NCBI GenBank assembly: GCA_029747015.1
Contig: JAKOGI010000055.1
Span: 1,403,501-1,467,500 of the forward strand
Reading direction: 5' to 3'
Length of the DNA: 64,000 nucleotides
DNA from: Carnegiea gigantea
Lineage: Eukaryota > Streptophyta > Magnoliopsida > Caryophyllales > Cactaceae
The position numbers and the translations under genes were made by a program. Shown piece after piece: positions 57,883-64,000 of the stretch; the stretch's first letter is position 1; every line of letters starts with the position of its first letter. Below the pieces are notes generated by a model, which worked only from the letters and a program-made list of their open reading frames with translations, was not told where the DNA came from and did not search any database.

Positions 57883-59040
57883 TGGTGCATATATGGGGGC
57901 CATGATGTACCCATGGAGAGCATTGATGGGGATCACGTTCAAGGTCCATTGAAGTCCAAAGGGGTCCAAGGTGCCATCCATGTGGTTAGAAACATCCTTA
58001 AAGATCAAGTGACCTACTGTCTGGATTAGTACAGCACAATCAGTAACTTTGTGATTCTAGTTACCTAACTTTTTTAGTGACATGAGTCGAATATTTTGCC
58101 AACGGGTTTATGTTCAGAAAGTTAGCTTTCCAGTAAAGCAAATGTCAAGTCATTTGGACTTCAGTTGCCCATCTAAATCAGCTCTCAAAGACTAGCTATA
58201 CAATCTGCCTAGTTAAGCCAGTTCATTGCCCAGTTTTGTGGGGCCGTTTTTCCTAACATTGAATCAACTTAGGAACTGAAAATCAAAATTTTGAAATCCT
58301 TTTTGAGCGAACATTAAGCGAAGTGAATGCATTTCAAGTCAAATTCAAACTTTGTTTCAAAATGAAGAAAGTTCAGAATAGGTGCAGGCTATTTGCAATA
58401 GGAAGTCACTTGTCTTTATCAGGATACAACTATCAAACTGCTAGGATTTAGAGGCTCTAAGAGGTCGTACCTGAAAACAGACACTTAGGGCTTTCTCCTA
58501 ACTTTTGAGTGACCCAATTTGGGCATGTATTTTGAAAGTTATGCTTACTTGAAGTTGAAGTTGAGGTTACAGTTCTAAATAGTACTAACAGCTTTTCACT
58601 TTTACTTCTGTACTTGCTCACTTTTTAGTTCCACCCTTTTTTCTCTTTAGTTGGTTGTTTGGCGTTGTTTTTTCCCCTTGATTGCTAATTCTTAGGGGCC
58701 CTTATTTCTGGGAAGGCCTTTATTTTGTAAACTTACTTTTGAGATATATGAATTGGTTGAGTTTAAGCTCTCTTAACTTTCTCTCTCTTGCTTGTCTCTG
58801 GTCTAGCTCAGTAGAGTGGTGACCAAGGGTCCTTTGAGATTAATTGAGTGGTGATATCTTATCTCAGTTAACCTAAAAGGAGAGCTCTAAGACTCTTAGT
58901 GGTGATTTCTTATCCAAAAGCCTTAGTCATCTATCTATCTTATTCTTGCTCACAAACTGTACCATCCTTTCTACCTCGGTTCCATTAGCTTCTTGAGATC
59001 ACTTCTTTGTTCTTCATTCTAAGGACTCAGAAGTGTATCA
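57883..59040 (+). mobile_element. Family A' LTR5
   Basis: 1158 bp, starts TGGTGCATATATGG and ends GTGTATCA. The first half is unlike LTR1-3; the second half is shared with LTR4 from 56304. A long leader stem pairs 58831-58848 with 58863-58880 around TGGTGATATCTTAT. Confidence 0.75.
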
Positions 59041-59042
59041 AG

Positions 59043-59054
59043 TGGTATCAGAGC
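59043..59054 (+). other. Primer binding site, unit 5
   Basis: TGGTATCAGAGC, two bases after the LTR5 end. Confidence 0.8.
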
Positions 59055-59153
59055 TATTGGCTACTTTCTTAGGCCATAGCTTTCAACCCCGAACACATCC
59101 GCTTAGCCCAAATAAAAAACCAACCCATAAGGAACCCTTACACATCATGCATC

Positions 59154-59335
59154 ATGCCTTCAATAAGGAACGTCAAGAAAGAGCTAGCTTTGATTGAGAT
59201 TGAGTTGATTAGCCTTGAAATCCCAAGATTTCATAGCCAAAAGGATGAATTTACAACTTGGTAGACTAAGGGGAGCAAGTGTTTACTTATTATAATCTTG
59301 GTGACCAAGAGAAGCTCAAGATGGTTATTTCAAGA
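59154..59335 (+). pseudogene. Family A' gag, unit 5, cut by F2
   Basis: Starts MPSIRNVKKELALIEIELIS, with IPRFHSQKDEFTTW, then a TAG. The later words VTKRSSRW come from a shifted frame. It stops at the F2 insertion, at the point where unit 4 continues with ttgagagattgtg. Confidence 0.65.
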
Positions 59336-60259
59336 TGATGGAGGTCCATCCTCAAGGTCTAATAATGTTTCGTTGGTCCAAAATAATCAAGAAATCAACT
59401 CCAAAGTCACGGCCATGAGTCACTTGATGGCAAACACACAAGGTGATACACCCGGGTTCTCATCCAGATTTTTACCCGGTTTTTGCTATCTTATTACATC
59501 GGCCTAAAGCATATTTTGGTGTCCGTTTTTTGGATGATTATCAAGTTCAGGATGTTAACTTTTAGGTCCAATTGGTTTCATATCATTTGGAATTCATTTG
59601 GTTACTTAAAACAGTTCATCTCTTGAACCTGTCCGGATTGCACTGCAAAATGCACGGTTTTGGTTTTCTGGTTTGTTCAGGGGGCAAATGACGTCCAAAT
59701 GCTACGATTCCAAATGGAGGGTAAACTAGACATCTTGAGGTTTCCAACCATGTAAGAAACGTAGCAAATAGTCATCATTTGAGGTGTCAAACATGCGTTG
59801 CAAGTGGAGGCAGAAACTGGCTGCTTGACACCCGGTTGCTTAGCTTGGTGGTTTTCCTCCTTCAAGGGGTTTGCTTAAGGTGGAAGGCTGCCAAGCAGGT
59901 CATTTTGAGCTGCTTGATCAAGCACCACTCAGCTACTTGAGAGAGAGACACGTGGAGCAAGTGAAACATCACCATTTTGCAAGCCCTCATTCGACCACTC
60001 AAGCATGACATGGCACACATGCATTCTTCAGTCCTTTTGAGGTGGCTAGCCATGCACTCTTACCTTCCTAGCTGGGAAAATGAGTCATCTACATTCCTTA
60101 ATGCATAGGAAAGGTTTAGGAAGATAATTTAAGTGCTTTGTAAAATAAGCTTTCAGCTTTTGGTTTGTATTAGAGTAAACCGTGTGTTAGGAAGTGATTA
60201 GCAAGTTTAATGACTTTCCTCCCTTGGAAGGAAAGCTCATTTGTGTACTCTCAAGGCCA

Positions 60260-60266
60260 TATAAAG
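60260..60266 (+). promoter_or_regulatory. TATA box of F2 5' LTR
   Basis: TATAAAG in the context GGCCATATAAAGCC. About 100 bases further on begins the stem-loop module, so this would place it in the RNA leader. Confidence 0.6.
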
Positions 60267-60360
60267 CCTTGTATGTTCATTTTGAAGGGATAGAGTTGAA
60301 TTTTCAGTAGAGAGAAAAGACTTTGTGTCTTGTGATTTCCTAAACACTTAACTTGCTTAT

Positions 60361-60495
60361 CCTTAATTGTGGCCGATTAAGGTGGTGACCAAGTGAGTCT
60401 CAATCTTTGGTTAGGTGGTGAATCTTATCCTAATCCAAGATTGAGGGCCCTAAGCTAAATGATTAGTGGTGTATCTTATCTAATCATCTAGCTTA
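60361..60495 (+). ncRNA. Leader stem-loop module (F2 5' LTR)
   Basis: Hairpin 0: CCTTAAT (60361-60367) with ATTAAGG (60376-60382), loop TGTGGCCG, then TGGTG. Hairpin 1: 60400-60415 with 60429-60444, a 16-base stem with one mismatch and one G-T pair, loop TGGTGAATCTTAT. Spacer GGGCCC. Hairpin 2: 60451-60466 with 60480-60495, a 16-base stem with one mismatch, loop TGGTGTATCTTAT. The two loops differ at one of 13 positions although the stems are unrelated. Confidence 0.6.
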
Positions 60496-60755
60496 GAACT
60501 ATCCAAGTTTCATTAAACACTCTTGAAGTTCACAAACTAATTCTTGGTTTCACTCCTCTCAAACCATGAATTACCTTTGTTCTTCTTAGTGTCTTTTTAT
60601 CCTCCTTTACTTCCCTCACTTCCTTACTCCTTTGATTCCTCTTATCCACACAAAATCAAGCCTTGACATAGCTGATTGCATCGAACTTCCAACAATCTTC
60701 AAAGCTACCTCAAACCGTGGAAAGGAACTTACCTAGGCAAGCTAGGCAGCGAGTT

Positions 60756-60792
60756 GGCACGGTCACCCCGTGCCCTTGAGCACGACCGTGCC
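60756..60792 (+). ncRNA. GC-rich inverted-repeat leader motif (F2)
   Basis: 37 bases: GGCACGG, CCGTGCC, GCACG and CCGTGCC half-sites, about 90 bases before the primer binding site. Confidence 0.5.
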
Positions 60793-60883
60793 ACCCCTGG
60801 CCGTAAGAGTTTGCTTGTTTTCTAGCCTCATTTGACGTGAGTTAACTGGGGTTGCTATCCTTCCCTTGGACTTACATCATTTT

Positions 60884-60895
60884 TGGTATCAGAGC
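60884..60895 (+). other. F2 primer binding site
   Basis: TGGTATCAGAGC, four bases after the LTR end CATCA. Confidence 0.9.
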
Positions 60896-60993
60896 AAGTT
60901 CAGAACTTGGCCTGAACCCCACGTCATTCCCAGCCTATCTCTGAAATCATTTCAAACACAATCAAACACAAACCGTTCATTCCTGCGATCACA

Positions 60994-61839
60994 ATGAGTA
61001 CTAGCATGTCTGTGGAAGAAAGGCTTGAAGTTCTTTCTAAGCAAATGCAAGAAATGAGTGTGAGTAATCGAGAACTCAAAGCACAAAATGAGTACTTGAG
61101 GAAACAGCTTGGAAACCATATGAAACAAAAGCAGAAACTTCAAGAATCACCAAGCATTCGGATTGGAACAGACTATGGCTATGAAGAGGAAGCTAGCAAT
61201 GCGTTCTCTGAAGAAGAAGTACCATTTGAAAGAATGCAAAGAAGAGCGCGGCCTACTTTCAACTCTAATGAGATCAAGGTTGATATTCCTGAGTTCGAGG
61301 GTAAGTTAGATCCTGATGAGTTCATTGAATGGTTACAAACGGTGGAGCGTATTTTTGAGTTCAAGGAGATTCCAGAAGATAAGAAAGTCAAAATAGTTGC
61401 TCTTAGATTAAGGAAATATGCCTCCTTATGGTGGACAAACCTTAATGCTAAGAGAACTAGAGAAAGGAAGAGTAAGATTGCTACTTGGGACAAAATGAAA
61501 GCCAAGATGAAGGCACGGTTTTTGCCTTCTACGTATGTCCAAGATCAATACATGCTCTTTCATCATTTGAATCAAGGCAAGATGAGCGTTGAAGAATATA
61601 CTCATGAGTTTGAGAAACTCATGATCGAATGTGATATTCATGAGCCTGAAGAGCAGACCATGGTACGTTACCTAGGAGGGCTTGATCCTAGGATAGCTAA
61701 CGTGGTTGAGTTGCAAGCTTATACCACCTTTGACGAAGTGTGTGTCCTAGCACACAAGGTGGAGCAACAAAGAAAGTCTAGAATGAATGTTCGTGATTCG
61801 TTCAAGCCTATTCTACACCAAACCGTGGGCAACCCTTAA
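60994..61839 (+). pseudogene. F2 gag, N-terminal part
   Basis: Same start and domains as F1 Gag: coiled coil over residues 6-50, gag domain over about 100-225 (IPEFEGKLDPDEFIEWL, LRLRKYASLWWTNL, KMKARFLPSTYVQ, EEYTHEFEKLM). One T is missing near 61808 (aagcctattc against aagccttattc in F1), so the frame leaves before the basic linker and zinc knuckle. The real stop at 61837-61839 is therefore accidental. Confidence 0.9.
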
Positions 61840-62138
61840 ACAAGGGGAGTACCACACCTCAGCCTAAATCATCTACCCCTTTCCCATCTAATCCACAAAG
61901 GAACCAAGCTCCTCAAAGGCCACCACCACCAAACCCCCCACGTCCAAACCCATACCCCGTAAGCCAAAGAAGGTGTTACAAGTGCCAAGGCTTAGGACAC
62001 ATTGCTTCTGATTGTCCTAGTCGAAAGGTAGTCACCTTAGCTGAATGGGAAGCCATAGAGGGAGAATTTGCCGAGGAGAAAGAAGAGGAAAAGGCAGAAG
62101 ATGCTGAGAGCGATCATGAAGATGATCAGGAGGAGTTT
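61808..62138 (+). pseudogene. F2 Gag linker, zinc knuckle and acidic region
   Basis: In the protease frame: a glutamine/proline-rich linker, the complete knuckle [14 protein letters not shown] (61974-62015), [12 protein letters not shown] and a run of glutamate and aspartate up to the protease. Confidence 0.85.
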
Positions 62139-64000
62139 GTGGAAAACGCAGATGAAGGTGAGATGCTAGTAATTCGAAGGGTATTGAGTAATCAACGAGT
62201 TGCTAAGGATGAACAACGTGAGAACATCTTTCACTCACGGTGTACAGTCCAAGGCAAAGTGTGCTCGTTAATCATCGATGGAGGAAGTTGTGCCAACGTT
62301 GTTTCATTGAATATGATTGAGAAACTGAACCTTCAGTCCACGGCACACCCACACCCATACAACATTCAATGGTTAAATCAAGGCAAGGGATTACAAGTTA
62401 ACTCTCGTTGCTTGATTTCATTCTCTCTTGGTAAGAATTACCAAGATGAACTTTGGTGTGATATTATCCCCATGGATGCTTGCCATATTCTACTAGGGAG
62501 ACCATGGATGTATGATAGGAAGGTCATGCATAATGGTTACTTAAACACTTATTCCTTTACCAAAGATGGCAAGAAGATTACCCTTAATCCTATGTCACCA
62601 TCCGAACTCCACAAAATGAAACCACAAAAAAGCCAAAATCAATCTGACTTGCTTTTGACATATGGAGAACCACTTTTGAAAGGCCCTCTCAACATGAGTT
62701 TAAGGATTTGAAAGAGTGGATATTGCAAGTACAAGATGAACCAGAAACACCACTTCCATCCCATCCTATAGCCAAGGTCATATTGAATCAGTTTAAGTCA
62801 CCTATTTCCAGATGAGATACCTTCGGGTTTACCACCAAAGCGTGACATTCAACATCATATTGACCTTATCCCAGGATCCATTCTACCAAATAAGCCAGCC
62901 TACAGGACAAATCCAAAAGAAACCCAAGAGATTCAACGTCAAGTTGAAGAGTTGATATTCAAGGGGTTGGTACGAGAATCCTTGAGTCCATGTGCTGTTC
63001 CGGCTCTTTTGGTCCCAAAGAAGGATGGTAGTATGAGGATGTGTGTTGATAGTAGGGCCATAAACAAAATTACTATCAAGTATAGGTATCCTATACCTAG
63101 GCTTGAAGATATGTTGGATGAGTTACATGGCTCTAAGGTGTTTAGTAAGATTGATTTGAGGAGTGGTTATTATCAGATTTGTATTAGGGAGGGTGATGAG
63201 TGGAAAACTGCTTTTAAGACTAAAGGTGGATTGTATGAATGGTTAGTCATGCCTTTTGGTCTTTCCAATGCCCCTAGTACGTTTATGAGGTTGATGAATC
63301 AAGTATTTCGGCCATACTTGGGCAAGTTTATGGTCGTTTACTTTGATGATATATTGGTGTTTAGCAAGAATGAGCAAGAGCATCAAGATCATTTAACTCA
63401 GGTGATGCTCATTCTTGAAAAGGAGAAATTATTTGGCAACCTTAAGAAGTGTACCTTCTTTACCCATGAAGTTACCTTCTTAGGTTATATTGTTTCTGAA
63501 GATGGTATTAAGGCGGATGAAAGCAAGATTGAGGCTATTCGGACTTGGCCTGTTCCTAAGAGTATTCATGATGTTCGAAGCTTTCATGGCTTGGATTCTT
63601 TCTATAGGAGATTCATACGTAATTTCAGCACTATTTTAGCTCCTATGACTGAAGTTCTTAAGGGTTCCTCATTCACTTGGAATCCTAAAGCCCAAGCAGC
63701 CTTTGAAGAAGTGAAAGAGAGACTAACTCAAGCACCAGTTTTAGCTTTACCGTGTTTTGAGAAAGTCTTTGAAGTTGAATGCGATGCTTCTGGGGTTGGT
63801 ATTGGAGGCATTCTTACTCAAGAAGGACGCCCTTTGGCCTTCTTCAGTGAGAAGTTATGTGATACCAAAAAGAGATATTCAACTTATGACAAGGAGTTCT
63901 ACGCCATCGTTCGATGCTTAGAACATTGGAATCATTATTTGATTGCCAGTGAGTTTATTCTGCATTCAGATCACGAGGCTTTGAAGTATATTCAAGGCCA
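62139..64000 (+). pseudogene. F2 pol: protease, RT and start of RNase H (partial)
   Basis: Protease with [16 protein letters not shown] and LLGRPW is open from 62139. Two extra bases near 62680 shift the frame, and one extra base near 62793 restores it, leaving about 110 bases out of frame in the linker before RT. RT then reads [58 protein letters not shown] and the active site YFDD (63339-63350). RNase H begins [13 protein letters not shown] and continues through HSDHEALKY to the edge of the window. One unusual change is YYQIC for YYQIR in RT. As a family this copies element RNA into DNA; this copy is probably inactive because of the gag and linker shifts. Confidence 0.9.

Larger units (their letters stand above)
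1..59335 (+). repeat. Tandem array of gag-only LTR element, family A
   Basis: Five LTRs alternate with short internal regions in the same orientation: end of an internal region (1-50), LTR1, internal 1, LTR2, internal 2, LTR3, internal 3, LTR4, internal 4, LTR5, internal 5. With later insertions removed, LTR1-3 are about 1.45-1.48 kb and the internal regions about 1.0-1.2 kb. Each internal region starts with a tRNA-iMet-like primer binding site, carries a decayed gag and ends in a purine tract (for example caacaagggaagga) directly before TGATGGAG or TGGTG. The shared-LTR layout suggests unequal recombination between LTRs, not independent insertions. The array continues beyond the left edge. 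Confidence 0.85.
59336..60879 (+). mobile_element. F2 5' LTR
   Basis: 1544 bp, starts TGATGGAGGTCC and ends GGACTTACATCA, the same length as the F1 3' LTR. The frames reading through its start are the pol tail seen in F1, not separate genes. Confidence 0.95.
59336..64000 (+). mobile_element. F2: CRM-type element, 5' part, runs off the right edge
   Basis: Second F-family copy in the plus orientation, inserted in gag of unit 5. 5' LTR (59336-60879), primer binding site, gag, zinc knuckle, protease, RT and the start of RNase H are in the window. Very similar to F1. The left flank ends caaga, the expected target duplication. Confidence 0.95.

Noticed and set aside
59298..59507. Frame joining family A' gag with the F2 LTR
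   Set aside because: A chance fusion across the F2 insertion point. The second half is the F pol tail encoded in the LTR.

Overview
This window is eukaryotic, nuclear plant DNA. It is built almost entirely from nested Ty3/gypsy-type LTR retrotransposons, and I see no host gene, rRNA, tRNA gene or CRISPR array. Evidence for a plant: tRNA-iMet type primer binding sites (TGGTATCAGAGC) just inside the LTRs, and CRM-clade and Tekay/Del-clade chromovirus proteins. AT-rich spacer and repeated insertion of elements into elements suggest heterochromatin. CRM elements favour centromeres, so a centromeric or pericentromeric position is likely, but this is inference. The species cannot be named from the sequence.

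The oldest layer is a tandem array of a gag-only, non-autonomous element (family A). It has five LTRs (51-3683, 18556-20004, 34045-35517, 36561-56733, 57883-59040) alternating with ~1.0-1.2 kb internal regions, and it runs off the left edge. Later insertions broke it up, most with 5-bp target-site duplications (TSDs) that I could read: I1 (1449-3601, TSD actct), B1 (4687-18374, ccatc), a solo LTR of family F (21023-22557, taccc), E1 (22713-34002, cccat), C1 (36677-55500, gattg) and F2 (59336 to beyond the right edge). Third-level insertions are D1 in the 5' LTR of B1 (12899-16067, tgaca), F1 in the 3' LTR of E1 (23749-31360, aggca) and G1 in the 5' LTR of C1 (45283-52062, aacaa).

F1, F2 and G1 are near-full-length CRM-type copies with gag, zinc knuckle, protease, reverse transcriptase, RNase H and integrase; F1 and G1 carry disabling mutations and F2 is cut by the window edge. 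A, D and E are gag-only or gag-fragment elements that would need enzymes from such partners. B1 and C1 have Tekay/Del-like termini. B1 has 4.4 kb of internal DNA with no recognisable gene; C1 has 5-kb LTRs and only a gag.

The most interesting signals are in the transcribed leaders. LTRs of families A, I, A' and F carry stem-loops with a near-constant TGGTG..ATCT..TAT loop on stems of changing sequence, including apparent compensatory changes. A simpler hairpin with a GTGGC-like loop followed by TGG(TG) is shared with D, E and G. A separate GC-rich 35-38 nt inverted-repeat motif occurs in F, E and G leaders. Both are candidates for RNA packaging or dimerisation signals shared by autonomous elements and their non-autonomous partners.
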